Source of the DNA: Clostridiales bacterium
GTDB lineage: Bacteria; Bacillota; Clostridia; Oscillospirales; Acutalibacteraceae
Assembly (NCBI GenBank): GCA_022799115.1
Contig: JAAWNT010000002.1
Coordinates: 88,411 to 152,410, forward strand
Direction of reading: 5' to 3'
Length of the DNA stretch: 64,000 nucleotides
This document shows, piece after piece, positions 8,635 to 17,792 of the stretch; the first letter of the stretch is position 1, and each line of letters opens with the position of its first letter. A program made the position numbers and the translations under genes. A model generated the notes under the pieces. It was not told the origin of the DNA. It saw only the letters and a program-made list of their open reading frames with translations, and did not search any database.

Positions 8635-10500
8635 TTATTGCAGCTCGAATTGGCCGGTATATAGCTGATAATATTTGCCCTTTTGTTCCAGCAGCTCCTC
8701 GTGATCGCCGCGCTCGATCACCCGGCCCTTTTCCAGAACGAGAATTGCCTTGGCGTTGCGCACTGTGGACAGCCGGTGGGCGATTACGAACACGGTACGG
8801 CCCTGCATGAGAGCGTCCATACCCGTTTCAATCAGTTTTTCGGTGCGGGTATCAATGGAGCTTGTGGCTTCATCCAGCACCAGCACCGGCGGACGGGAGA
8901 TGGCGGCCCGGGCGATGGAGAGTAGCTGACGCTGTCCCTGAGACAAATTGGCCCCGTCGCTGTACAACATCGTTTGATACCCTTTGGGAAGCCGGCGGAT
9001 GAAGGAGTGGGCGTTGGCTAATTTGGCGGCGGCAATCACCTCGTCGTCGGTGGCGTCCAGGCGTCCATACCGGATATTATCCGCAATGGTGCCGGTAAAC
9101 AGGTGGGTATCCTGAATCACCATGGACAGGGAGCGGCGCAGGTCGTCCTTGCGGATGTCCCTGACGTCAATGCCGTCATAGGTAATGGTTCCGTCCGTTA
9201 TCTCGTAAAACCGGTTAATCAGGTTGACAATGGTGGTTTTGCCCGCCCCGGTGGAGCCCACAAAGGCGAGCTTTTGGCCCGGTTTGGCGAACAGGCTGAC
9301 GTCTTGCAACACGGTTTTCTCCGGGGTGTAGCCAAAAGTGACCCCAAAGAAACGCACGTCGCCTTTGAGGGGAATTAGCTCGAAGGATCCGTCGGGCATG
9401 GGGTATTTCCAGGCGAACTGTCCGCTGTGATGGGGACATTCCTCCCGGCTTCCGTCCTCATGGATGACCACGTTGCACAGAGTCACCGTTCCATCGTCGA
9501 TTTCCTTAGGCTGTTCCATCATATCAAAGATACGTTCGGCGCCGGAAAGGGCGGATAGCAGAAAGTTGATTAACTGGGTAAATTGATTGAGCGGCATGGC
9601 GCTCTGACGGACGTATACCAGATAAGCGGACAATCCCCCCAGATCCATGAGCCCCGAGAGCACAAACAACCCGCCGACGCAGGCGGAAACCGCATAGTTG
9701 ATATAGGAAAGACTGACAATGGTGGGGACCATCATACCGGAATAGGCGACGGCCTTGGTGGAGGATGCGCGCAGTTCCTCATTACGCCGGCAAAATTCCT
9801 CAAAGTCCGGGTCCTCATGATTGAATACCTTTTCCACCTTTTGGCCGCTCACCATCTCTTCGACAAATCCGTTGATTCCGGCCAGCCGCTCCTGCTGCTG
9901 GGTATAATATTGCTTGCTGCGACGTCCGTTATACTTAATAAAAGCGAACATAGCGGCTAAAAAAGCTACCACAATCAGAGAAAGCCAGACGTTTAGAATA
10001 ACCAGCATGGCAATGGTGCCCGAGATCATGATGGCGCTTTGGATCAGCAGCGCAAAGCTGTTGTTGAGAGCTTCCGAAAGGGTGTCCACATCGTTGGTGA
10101 ACCGGCTCATCAGTTCGCCGTGAGTGTGCGCGTCGAAATAGGAAAGGGGGAGATCTTGGGTACGGCGGAACAGCTCGGCGCGGATCTCGCTTACCACCTT
10201 TTGAGAGGTGCGCACCATCAGCTGATTATATCCCCAGGTGGCCAAAACCCCGGCCCCGTACATCACGCCCATCAGGATCAGGGCCCGAATCAAGCCGGGA
10301 ATATCGCCGGGAATGATGTAATCGTTGATAATGGGCTTGAGCAAATAGGTTCCCATGATATTTGCGGCGCTGCTGATAAACACCAACAGCGCGACACAGA
10401 GAAGCGCGAACGTATGCACGCCCAGATAACGGAAAAGTTCCTTCAGGGTTTTCCACGTATTTTTTGGCCGCTTATAGCCGCCGCTTTTGATGGGGGGCAT
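8635..10500 (-). CDS. ABC exporter subunit 2 (fused permease/ATPase)
   Basis: 621 residues. Six membrane helices (about 25-330) are followed by a nucleotide-binding domain with Walker A GSTGAGKTT, signature LSQGQRQLL and Walker B VLVLDEATSSID. Architecture and the extended EIDDGT.. linker before the ATPase match the second half of clostridial heterodimeric multidrug/lipid exporters (MsbA/LmrCD-like). Its ATG shares one base with the stop of the upstream subunit (10500), so the two are translationally coupled and surely partners. The MarR gene follows in the same operon. Substrate unknown; drug or peptide efflux is an inference. Confidence 0.93.
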   Translation of the reverse strand: MPPIKSGGYKRPKNTWKTLKELFRYLGVHTFALLCVALLVFISSAANIMGTYLLKPIINDYIIPGDIPGLIRALILMGVMYGAGVLATWGYNQLMVRTSQKVVSEIRAELFRRTQDLPLSYFDAHTHGELMSRFTNDVDTLSEALNNSFALLIQSAIMISGTIAMLVILNVWLSLIVVAFLAAMFAFIKYNGRRSKQYYTQQQERLAGINGFVEEMVSGQKVEKVFNHEDPDFEEFCRRNEELRASSTKAVAYSGMMVPTIVSLSYINYAVSACVGGLFVLSGLMDLGGLSAYLVYVRQSAMPLNQFTQLINFLLSALSGAERIFDMMEQPKEIDDGTVTLCNVVIHEDGSREECPHHSGQFAWKYPMPDGSFELIPLKGDVRFFGVTFGYTPEKTVLQDVSLFAKPGQKLAFVGSTGAGKTTIVNLINRFYEITDGTITYDGIDVRDIRKDDLRRSLSMVIQDTHLFTGTIADNIRYGRLDATDDEVIAAAKLANAHSFIRRLPKGYQTMLYSDGANLSQGQRQLLSIARAAISRPPVLVLDEATSSIDTRTEKLIETGMDALMQGRTVFVIAHRLSTVRNAKAILVLEKGRVIERGDHEELLEQKGKYYQLYTGQFELQ

Positions 10501-12227
10501 TACAAATTCGCTCCTTCCTGCTGAGATTGGTAGATATCCTGGTATATGGAATTGGACCGGAGCAGGGTTTCGTGATTGCCGATGGCGTTGACTTTGCCGT
10601 CCTCCAGAATAAGGATCTGGTCGGCGTGGGCCACGGAGGAGATACGCTGCGCGATGATGATTTTTGTGGTTCCCGGCAGAGCTTCCGCCAATCCTTGGCG
10701 GATTTTGGCTTCGGTGGCGGCGTCCACAGCGCTGGTGGAATCATCCAGAATCAGCACCTTGGGCTTCTTCAGAATGGCCCGGGCGATGCACAGGCGCTGT
10801 TTCTGTCCGCCGGATAAGTTAACGCCCCCCTGACCCAAATCGGTGTCATACCCTTGTTCCAGCCGGTCGATGAATTCATCCACACAGGCGATGCGGCAGG
10901 CCTCCTCAATTTCCTGCTGGGTGGCGTCCTCCTTGCCCCAGCGCAGGTTATCCCGCACCGTGCCGCTGAACAGGGTGTTCTTTTGCAGAACCATCGCCAC
11001 GGCGTCCCGCAGACGGCGCATGGGATACTGAACCACGGGATGCCCATCCACCAAAACGTCGCCCTCGGTGGCGTCATATAACCGGGGGATTAACTGCACC
11101 AAGGTGGATTTTGCCGAACCTGTGGGGCCGAGAATGCCCACAGTCTGGCCCGCCTTGATATGGAAGGAAACGTCGCATAGAACCGGTTCTTTCGCGTCCT
11201 TTTGATAGCGGAAGGATACATGATTAAAGGTGATTTCTCCCCGCTCCACGGAGATATTCCGCGCCTGTTCGTCGGTAAGGTCGGGCTGCTCATCCATCAC
11301 TTCCAGAATGCGGCGCCCCGAAGCCAGGGAACGGGTGAACATCAAAAACACATTGGAAATCATCATCAGGGAGTTGAGCACCTGGAGCACATAGCTTAGA
11401 AATCCGGTGAGCTCTCCCACCTCCATGGATCCCACGGAGATGGCTTGGCCGCCAAACCACAGAATAGACAAAATGGTGGCGTACATTACCAACTGCATGG
11501 CGGGCATATTGAGTGAGGCCAGACGGAAGGCACGCTCCGAATTGGCGCGCAGAGAGAGGTTAGCCTCCTCGAATTTAGCGATCTCATAGTCTTTGCGGAC
11601 GTAGGCCTTTACCACCCGGACGGCGGCGAGGGTTTCCTGGATGATGCGGTTTACTTGGTCCACGGCCCCCTGCATTTTGGAATACATGGGGCGTACCCGT
11701 CGAATGATGAGAAAAAGCAGAACGCCCAGCAGGGGGGCAGCCACAAGAAACACCAAAGCCAACCGGGGATTGATAAAAAAGGAGACGGCAATGGATGTAA
11801 TCATCATGACCGGCGACCGGCAGGCGGGACGCAGCCCGGTGGAGATGGAATTTTGGATGGTGGTGACGTCGCTGGTGAGCCGGGTAATCAGCGAAGAGGC
11901 GCGGAAGCGGTCGGTATTGGCAAAGGAAAAGCTCTGTATCTTGCGATATTCGGCTTTTCTCAGCTCGGCACCAAGCCCCTGTCCGCATTCGGCGGCAAAC
12001 CGGGATCCGCCTATGCCCAGAAGCAATGAAAGCAGGGCGCACGCCAGCATCATCCCGCCTTTTTGAAAGATATACGCGTTGTTCCCGTATTTGACTCCCA
12101 CGTCGATGATATCGGCCATAATCAAAGGGATAATCAATTCAAACATGGTTTCCAGAGCCACGCAGACGATGGCAAGTATGGCGTAGGTTCGATAGGGCTT
12201 CATATAGGAGAAAATTCGTTTCAGCAT
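10500..12227 (-). CDS. ABC exporter subunit 1 (fused permease/ATPase)
   Basis: 575 residues, start ATG at 12227 (MLKRIFSYMKPY) with AGGAG upstream; the open frame extends to 12560, but that region is promoter and non-protein-like. Six membrane helices are followed by an ATPase domain. The Walker A motif is GPTGSAKST, with Ala where most have Gly just before the Lys; I recall this variant from clostridial half-exporters of this type, so it is probably not inactivating. Signature [14 protein letters not shown] and Walker B VLILDDSTSAVD are present, with Asp instead of the usual catalytic Glu. That suggests an asymmetric pair in which one ATP site is degenerate. First gene of the operon with 8635-10500 and the MarR gene. 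Confidence 0.93.
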   Translation of the reverse strand: MLKRIFSYMKPYRTYAILAIVCVALETMFELIIPLIMADIIDVGVKYGNNAYIFQKGGMMLACALLSLLLGIGGSRFAAECGQGLGAELRKAEYRKIQSFSFANTDRFRASSLITRLTSDVTTIQNSISTGLRPACRSPVMMITSIAVSFFINPRLALVFLVAAPLLGVLLFLIIRRVRPMYSKMQGAVDQVNRIIQETLAAVRVVKAYVRKDYEIAKFEEANLSLRANSERAFRLASLNMPAMQLVMYATILSILWFGGQAISVGSMEVGELTGFLSYVLQVLNSLMMISNVFLMFTRSLASGRRILEVMDEQPDLTDEQARNISVERGEITFNHVSFRYQKDAKEPVLCDVSFHIKAGQTVGILGPTGSAKSTLVQLIPRLYDATEGDVLVDGHPVVQYPMRRLRDAVAMVLQKNTLFSGTVRDNLRWGKEDATQQEIEEACRIACVDEFIDRLEQGYDTDLGQGGVNLSGGQKQRLCIARAILKKPKVLILDDSTSAVDAATEAKIRQGLAEALPGTTKIIIAQRISSVAHADQILILEDGKVNAIGNHETLLRSNSIYQDIYQSQQEGANL

Positions 12228-12267
12228 ATCGTTCGTCTCCTGTTTCGAAAAATAAGCAACACAGCAA

Positions 12268-12310
12268 TTGCATATACAACTATTGTATGAGCAACTATTA
12301 AAATTGTCAA
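12268..12310 (-). promoter_or_regulatory. Promoter with overlapping MarR operator
   Basis: Minus strand: -35 TTGACA (12310-12305), 17-bp spacer, -10 TACAAT (12287-12282). The palindrome TTGCATATACAA-CTA-TTGTATGAGCAA (12268-12294, 10 of 12 positions symmetrical) covers the -10 box. This is the textbook position for a MarR repressor, and the only MarR gene on this strand is the last gene of the operon. Confidence 0.85.
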
Positions 12311-12568
12311 GAGATGTCCCGCCGGGGACTACGGGTTTACTGACGGCGGACGGGGGAACTTGTTTGGGCTGACATAGACAGCCCCATCTGGTCCCAGGGA
12401 CCGCAGCGGAATGGGATTGTGTCATCTCAATCGAAACCGTACCTGCTATGCCGTGAGGATAAAAAAGCCTAGTCAAAATAAATTTGTATCCTGCAAGGTA
12501 AGCACCGCCGCTCCATGCCGAATGAAATCTGTTAGAGGTATTATAAAAGTGTGCATACAAATCTTCTG

Positions 12569-12597
12569 TTGATTCCTTTGCTTGTGTACCTTATAAT
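12569..12597 (+). promoter_or_regulatory. Promoter of the GH30 gene
   Basis: -35 TTGATT (12569-12574), 17-bp spacer, perfect -10 TATAAT (12592-12597), followed 35 nt later by the start at 12633 with AAGGAG. Confidence 0.75.
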
Positions 12598-12632
12598 AAC
12601 CCTAAAATATTAATTTTAAAAAGGAGAATTTT

Positions 12633-14141
12633 ATGAAAGCTATACAGAACGCTATCCGCTTTGATAAAACTATAGGCCAGGCACATATCCAAACTGCGGA
12701 CCTCCTCGTGCGGGACGAGCGTACTCTCACCCAGCAGAAGGAGCAGAACGTGGTAGGATTGTACCCCGCTTATTCCTATCAAACGTTTGACGGCTATGGC
12801 TGCGCCATGACGGAATCAGCCTGCTTTCTGCTATCAAAAATGTCCCCAGAAGCCCGACGAGAGGCGCTCTCCTGCTGGTTCGGTCCCGGCGGCATGGATG
12901 CCAGGTTTATCCGTATCCCCATGGACAGCTGCGATTACTCGCTCTCGGAGTATCAGGCTGTTCCGGACCCCATTAAGGACCCGGATCTGAAAACCTTCTC
13001 CATTGAGCGGGATAAAATGTACATTCTGCCTATAGTTAAGGAAGCTATGGAGCTGGCAGGGCATCCGCTTTCTGTCCTGCTCAGCCCCTGGTCGCCGCCG
13101 GCCGTGTGGAAAACACCCCCGCTGCTCACAGAAAACGATGTGGCGATCTATGGCGGACAGGATCAAAAGGTAGAGATGGGGAAGCCCTCTCGAATCTTCG
13201 GAGGCAGCTTGAAGCCTGAGTTTTACCCCAGCTGGGCCAAATATCTTGTGAAATATGTACAGGCATATCTGGATGAGGGGATCAACATCACTATGCTCAG
13301 CGTACAGAACGAGGCCTCCGCCGCCACAAGCTGGGACAGCTGCGTTTGGACCGCAAAGCAGGAAAAGACGTTCCTCCGGGACTACCTTTACCCCGCTATG
13401 AAGAACGCGGGTCTACTGGATCGGGTTGGCCTGTTCATCTGGGACCACAATAAGGAGCGCATAGTTGAGCGCATCGATGAAATGATGGACAGTGAAACCT
13501 CTGGTATGATTACCGGCTTTGCCTACCATTGGTATAGTGGCGACCACTTTGAAGCCCTCTCCATGCTCCATGAGAGATACCCTGACAAGGTGCTTCTGCA
13601 CTCTGAGAGCTGTGGCCTACATATCCCCGGCAAAGTGCTGGCCTTCGACGTTCCCACCAGTCAGCTGAGGGAGCTCGGCCCGGAGCATCCTATGGCCCAG
13701 GCTCTTGAAAAAAGTCCGCATGAGGTGGATTTGGAGGATGCGATAAACTACGCCCACGACATATTAGGAGACTTGAATCACGGAATGGAGCGCTGGATCG
13801 ACTGGAACCTGATAGTGGATCGTACTGGCGGGCCGCGTCACGTTCCCGGTGGCTTCGCGGCCCCACTGGTCTATGAGGAAGACGGCAGGTTTACCCGTAC
13901 CGTCAGCTATGAGTACCTCAGGCTAATCGCCCATACCCTTCGGCCCGGCTCCATCAGGATCGGCAGCAGCGTCTTTGGCCGGGATATAGACGTAGCGGCG
14001 GTACGCAACAAGGATGGAAGCCTGGGCGTGATCCTGCTGAACCATTCAAAGCAAGAGATGGTCATAAACCTGCGCGTGGAAGGCATGCTCGTTGAGGCCG
14101 TCGTTTCGGGAGAAACGCTGGCAGGGATCCTTATCAGCTGA
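12633..14141 (+). CDS. GH30-family glycoside hydrolase, cytoplasmic
   Basis: 502 residues resembling glucosylceramidase/beta-glycosidase family GH30. The first beta-strand region YQTFDGYGCAMTESA and the RIPMDSCDYS block are family hallmarks. The probable acid/base is Glu227 in SVQNEASA, and the nucleophile Glu325 in LLHSESCG. No signal peptide is present, so it should act inside the cell on imported beta-glucosides or related glycosides. A beta-sandwich tail follows (about 420-502). ATG at 12633 has AAGGAG upstream and a strong promoter. It stands alone, with no transporter or regulator, and is flanked by AT-rich non-coding DNA, suggesting acquisition by transfer. The exact substrate cannot be assigned. 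Confidence 0.88.
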   Translation: MKAIQNAIRFDKTIGQAHIQTADLLVRDERTLTQQKEQNVVGLYPAYSYQTFDGYGCAMTESACFLLSKMSPEARREALSCWFGPGGMDARFIRIPMDSCDYSLSEYQAVPDPIKDPDLKTFSIERDKMYILPIVKEAMELAGHPLSVLLSPWSPPAVWKTPPLLTENDVAIYGGQDQKVEMGKPSRIFGGSLKPEFYPSWAKYLVKYVQAYLDEGINITMLSVQNEASAATSWDSCVWTAKQEKTFLRDYLYPAMKNAGLLDRVGLFIWDHNKERIVERIDEMMDSETSGMITGFAYHWYSGDHFEALSMLHERYPDKVLLHSESCGLHIPGKVLAFDVPTSQLRELGPEHPMAQALEKSPHEVDLEDAINYAHDILGDLNHGMERWIDWNLIVDRTGGPRHVPGGFAAPLVYEEDGRFTRTVSYEYLRLIAHTLRPGSIRIGSSVFGRDIDVAAVRNKDGSLGVILLNHSKQEMVINLRVEGMLVEAVVSGETLAGILIS

Positions 14142-14766
14142 GTTGTTTTTATGAAGAATAAAAGGCGACTTATTCAGGTAAATCGCTTACTCTCTTAACT
14201 GTAGCCATGTTAAATCCGCAAAGTTTTGCCCGTCAATTCCCGCGTCATCATTATAATACAGCGCCAAATGTGATCCAATTGCGTTGCTTGTGCTGCCAAT
14301 ATAGCCCTAATTGCGGTATATTTGATGAGCATATAACTATAATCCGGGCATGTATTCGCTTCTATCATTTCTACCCCCTTTTACTCGTATCCTTTCTGAG
14401 TATGCTGCTTTTATTCATCGGTAGATTGCCTGCCTGCGATATTTTGGCGCAAACATAATATGATATTGACATCTCCACTTGGTATATCCTAAACGATTTA
14501 AGTCTTTCATGGAAAGAACTCCTCGATATTTTTAGTTAGGTTATCAGACTTTTCACTTTAATATATCGAGGAGTTTTTATTTTGTCCATAGCTGAACCCT
14601 TTTTCCCACTGGCATAGCTGGTGTTTTTTTCTTTAACAAAAACGGCAGGCAAGTTTTTAATCCCTTGTCTGCCATCTGTGCAGGTATTCGCTTATACGGG
14701 AGTTCAAATCCATGCTTAAAGGAAAAACGGTATCAAATACATACCTAAAAATCCCAGCTTTTGGGC
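14142..14766. other. AT-rich intergenic stretch, possibly decayed
   Basis: No intact gene recognised. On the minus strand, the frame read from 14315 down to 14195 gives a short protein-like run (GSHLALYYNDDAG and FADLTWLQLRE, then a stop) interrupted upstream by a stop codon, compatible with the tail of a dead gene. An overlapping 52-codon frame (14368-14210, minus) has a GGGGG-type site but is not protein-like. A 12-bp hairpin lies at 14518-14574. Confidence 0.4.
14518..14580 (+). terminator. Terminator-like hairpin
   Basis: Perfect 12-bp arms ACTCCTCGATAT (14518-14529) and ATATCGAGGAGT (14563-14574) with a 33-nt loop, followed by TTTTA. It lies about 380 nt past the GH30 stop. The large loop makes an inverted repeat of an old element an alternative. 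Confidence 0.5.
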
Positions 14767-14796
14767 AGCAAAAACCCCCGACAGAATCGGGGGTTT
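14767..14796 (-). terminator. Minus-strand terminator
   Basis: AAACCCCCGA (14772-14781) and TCGGGGGTTT (14787-14796) pair perfectly around a 5-nt loop. The T run is on the minus strand, downstream of the tRNA gene's own terminator. Confidence 0.7.
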
Positions 14797-14881
14797 CACG
14801 GAACATATCTTTTTATATTCCTTTTGCGGGTTTGCGCTACAAAAAAGATGCCAACTATAGACGCGAGTAAAAAGGCAAAAT

Positions 14882-14920
14882 AAAAACTGAGCCCAGAACG
14901 CGAATTGCGTCCAGGCTCAG
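14882..14920 (-). terminator. Terminator of tRNA-Arg
   Basis: Reading the minus strand, CTGAGCC pairs with GGCTCAG and the stem continues through GGACGC/GCGTTC, then TTTTTA. It starts 5 nt after the tRNA 3' end. Confidence 0.85.
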
Positions 14921-14925
14921 CCTGG

Positions 14926-15002
14926 TGGCCCGCCCGGAGGGATTCGAACCCCCGGCCTTCAGAATCGGAATCTGCTGCGATATCCAGCTTCGCTACGGGC
15001 GG
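14926..15002 (-). tRNA. tRNA-Arg (anticodon CCG)
   Basis: Folds as a full cloverleaf on the minus strand. The acceptor CCGCCCG/CGGGCGG is fully paired. The D stem is GCGA/TCGC, the anticodon loop is TTCCGAT giving CCG (reads CGG), and the T arm is GGGGG-TTCGAAT-CCCTC. A discriminator G and an encoded CCA end the gene (14926-14928). The lowest anticodon-stem pair is a G-A mismatch. Promoter and terminator are both visible. Confidence 0.95.
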
Positions 15003-15039
15003 ATAGACCTCAAAACGCCTCCATCTGGAAGCACGGTCT

Positions 15040-15068
15040 ATTATACCCTTTTTGCAGCGAAGTTTCAA
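15040..15068 (-). promoter_or_regulatory. Promoter of tRNA-Arg
   Basis: Minus strand: -35 TTGAAA (15068-15063), 17-bp spacer, -10 TATAAT (15045-15040). Confidence 0.85.
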
Positions 15069-15145
15069 GCGTTTCCGTGAACTTTTTTCAAACGATTTGC
15101 GGCAGGCCCGGCACTGTTATCAATCTTAGGCGGAAAAAGGAGGGA

Positions 15146-16177
15146 TTATTCCTCGTATAAAAAGCGGTGCAAGGTTTCCCGCGCGTGATCCATATCCTCG
15201 ATTACCATAACGTCCATTGGCAGATCCTGATAATAATAAGTCTCTTGGCGATAGGTGCCGTCTTCCGGTATGCGGTACTCCACCACGTCGTACTTCATAT
15301 ACTCCAGCGCGTTGGGAAGCATCTGCAAGCGTTCCTCGTTGGTCAGATCGGTGGTAATCATCGGCATGATCGTTTCCAATGCCGCCGCAATCTGTCCTAA
15401 ATTTGCATGGCGGAACTGGCTGACCACCGTACCGAGCACCTTGCGGTGGCGCTGGGTGCGTCCGAAATCGTCCCCCTCTAGATGGCGGGCGCGGGCATAA
15501 TCCAGCGCGACCCCTCCGTTCATGGCGCAGGGGCCCGGCTGAAACAGATCGGTTTTGTAGATCTTATTGAGATAATTGGCTTCCACATCGGTGATCTCAA
15601 TGGTAATTCCTCCAAGGCTATCGATGATCGCCGGAAAAGTGTCAAAATCCACTACCGCGTATTTATCCACTTTGATCCCGAAGTTGCGTTCCACCGTATC
15701 AATGGATAACCGCGGCCCTCCCAGCAGATAGGCGGTATTCAGACGATATTCCCGCTTACCCGGCACCATTACCCAGGTATCCCGCATAAAAGAGGTCATT
15801 TTCAGCTTCCGGTGTTCGGTATCAATGGATAGAAGCACCATGGCGTCCGCGTTTCCATATTGGCCCCCGTCGTTGGGACGGCGGTCGGACCCGTACAGCA
15901 TAATATTCATCACATGGGGATCGCTGGACAGATTTTGCGCAAAGGTAAGATCCGTGCCGTTTACCGAATCGGCCGGGGGTTCCTGACCGGTTTGGGATAC
16001 GTCGGAATCGTCCAGGATAGGCATAGCGTCCCGGGAGAGATGCTGTGAGGAGGACAGCAGGCTGTTGACATAAGCAACCGCGCCGCCGCTAAAGGCCGCC
16101 AGAATTACCAGAACAACGGAAAGAATGATCCAAAGCTTTCGATGGGTTTTCCTTTTTTGGTTTGATTGGGTATGCAT
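15146..16177 (-). CDS. LytR-CpsA-Psr (LCP) family cell-wall phosphotransferase
   Basis: 343 residues. A short cytoplasmic basic segment, one membrane helix (about 15-37), a linker and the extracellular LCP domain (about 95-260). Conserved elements seen are NIMLYGSDRR, NADAMVLLSID, the arginine in SFMRDTWV, and DYARARHLEGDDFGRTQRHRKVL. LCP enzymes transfer polyprenyl-phosphate-linked glycopolymers onto peptidoglycan (teichoic acid or capsule attachment). Start is ATG at 16177 behind AAGGAG. It is monocistronic: the ktrB terminator lies upstream, and tRNA-Arg downstream on the same strand has its own promoter. The polymer attached is unknown. Confidence 0.93.
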   Translation of the reverse strand: MHTQSNQKRKTHRKLWIILSVVLVILAAFSGGAVAYVNSLLSSSQHLSRDAMPILDDSDVSQTGQEPPADSVNGTDLTFAQNLSSDPHVMNIMLYGSDRRPNDGGQYGNADAMVLLSIDTEHRKLKMTSFMRDTWVMVPGKREYRLNTAYLLGGPRLSIDTVERNFGIKVDKYAVVDFDTFPAIIDSLGGITIEITDVEANYLNKIYKTDLFQPGPCAMNGGVALDYARARHLEGDDFGRTQRHRKVLGTVVSQFRHANLGQIAAALETIMPMITTDLTNEERLQMLPNALEYMKYDVVEYRIPEDGTYRQETYYYQDLPMDVMVIEDMDHARETLHRFLYEE

Positions 16178-16323
16178 AGCAATGTCTCCTTATCCGGCGG
16201 AAAGATTGCCGGGTTTTGAAATATTCTTAGGGACTGTTCTCATAGCGTACCCATCGAAAGAGGCGTTCATACCGCCTTCTGATAGAAATGACAATTCTGT
16301 GACAAAGCCGTTGCTCATTCGTT

Positions 16324-16360
16324 AAAAAAAGACTGCCGCGCAATCTTCTGCACGACAGTC
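16324..16360 (-). terminator. Terminator of ktrB
   Basis: On the minus strand GACTGTCGTGCA pairs with TGCGCGGCAGTC (two G-T wobbles; plus coordinates 16331-16360), followed by seven T residues. Confidence 0.85.
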
Positions 16361-16406
16361 CGGTATTTTTGGATTTTTGATTTTGCTGTGAATCGGAGAG
16401 CAGCCG

Positions 16407-17792
16407 TCAGCCCACAATAATCTTACCTTCGGGAAGGATGGTCTCCAACCGGGTGGTGTGGTGCATAGTGAGGGCCAGCACAAGGGAAATGGGTCCCACG
16501 CGCCCGATAAACATGGTGATAATCAACACAATTTTGGAAACCGCGGTCAATCCCTGGGTGATGCCGGCGGTAAGACCGACGGTACCGAACGCGGATACCG
16601 ATTCAAACAAGGCGTCCAAAGCGGTGACGTGATTGGGCGTTTCCGCAATGGCCACCGCAACGGTGGTGGTAGTCACCACCAATAGGGCCAGTACCACAAT
16701 CGCCAGGGAGCGATAGACCACCGTTCGGTCCACGCGGCGCTTTTTGATCACCGTTTCATTTTTGCCCCGCAGCACGCTGAGCACCGTGGACATCAGCACT
16801 ACAAAGGTGGTGGTTTTGATTCCACCGCCGGTGGAGGAGGGCGAAGCGCCGATAAACATCAGAATAATGGTCAGCATCTTGGTGATATCCAGCTGAGCGC
16901 CCACGTCGATGCTTGCAAAGCCGGCGGTGCGGGACGTGACCGACTGAAAGAAAGAGGCATGCAGCTTCTGGAAGAAATTCATTCCCGCCAAGGAGTTGTT
17001 ATACTCAAAAAGCAAAAAGAGAACGGCGCCCGCTAAAAGCAGAATGGCTGTGGTTTTCAGCACAATCCAGGTGTGCAGTGCCAAATGAGGATGGTTTTCC
17101 TCTTTACGGAATTTCCGAAGCCCCCAGGAATGAATGTCGTTGATGACGATAAACCCGATGCCGCCCACAATGATGAGCATGGCGATGGTCAGGCAAACAA
17201 GCGGATCGTTGACAAACAGGGTCAGGCTGCTATTCGGTTTTAAAAAGCCCAAAATATCAAATCCGGCGTTGCAGTAGGCGGATACCGCCAGAAACACCGA
17301 GATCCAAACCCCTCTCACTCCAAAATTGGGGATGAATCGGATGGCTAGCAAAAGGGCGCCCACCGCTTCGCAGGAAAAGGTCCAGATAATGATTGTGCGC
17401 ATCAGGCGGGGCGTATCCATCATGCTGCCGCTGGTGTATTCCTTGGCAATCTGCATATCTCTCAGCCCCAGCTTCCGCCGCATGAACAGGGTAAAGCCGG
17501 TGGCGAAGGTGACCAGCCCCAGTCCTCCCAATTGAATGAGGATGAGAATAACCCCCTGCCCAAAATAGGACCAGTGGGTCCAGGTATCAAACAGGGCCAG
17601 TCCAGTCACGCAGGTGCTGGACGTGGCGGTGAAAAAGGCGTCCAATACATGGGTGGCCTGCCGTTCGCGGGCGGAGATCGGCAAGGTTAAGAGCAGGGTT
17701 CCAATCACAATAATCAGTAAAAAGCTGGATACGATCAAACGGACGGGAGAAATGTTTTTCAGCCGTTTAATCAGGGTAGGCTTTTCTTCCAA
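16407..17792 (-). CDS. ktrB: Trk/Ktr-type potassium channel subunit (TrkH/KtrB family)
   Basis: 461 residues with the four M1-P-M2 repeats of K+-translocating subunits. The four filter regions contain SSTCVTGLALFDT, SAYCNAGFDIL, SRTAGFASIDV and SAFGTVGLTAG. Such channels import K+ with a cytosolic gating ring (KtrA/TrkA), and no such gene is in this window. The start is TTG at 17792 behind AGAGGTG; the open frame runs to 17891 through non-family sequence. A weak candidate promoter lies at 17946-17974, leaving a leader of about 140 nt with a GCCGG/CCGGC hairpin near the ribosome site. I looked for a c-di-AMP riboswitch there and could not recognise one. Confidence 0.92.
   Translation of the reverse strand: MEEKPTLIKRLKNISPVRLIVSSFLLIIVIGTLLLTLPISARERQATHVLDAFFTATSSTCVTGLALFDTWTHWSYFGQGVILILIQLGGLGLVTFATGFTLFMRRKLGLRDMQIAKEYTSGSMMDTPRLMRTIIIWTFSCEAVGALLLAIRFIPNFGVRGVWISVFLAVSAYCNAGFDILGFLKPNSSLTLFVNDPLVCLTIAMLIIVGGIGFIVINDIHSWGLRKFRKEENHPHLALHTWIVLKTTAILLLAGAVLFLLFEYNNSLAGMNFFQKLHASFFQSVTSRTAGFASIDVGAQLDITKMLTIILMFIGASPSSTGGGIKTTTFVVLMSTVLSVLRGKNETVIKKRRVDRTVVYRSLAIVVLALLVVTTTTVAVAIAETPNHVTALDALFESVSAFGTVGLTAGITQGLTAVSKIVLIITMFIGRVGPISLVLALTMHHTTRLETILPEGKIIVG

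Noticed and set aside
14210..14368. Minus-strand 52-codon frame with a GGGGG-type upstream site
   Set aside because: The overlapping frame looks more protein-like; the composition of this one is random, and the region seems decayed.
14926..15002. tRNA-Arg as a proven attachment site
   Set aside because: No duplicated tRNA end or integrase was found, so only a suggestion of integration remains.
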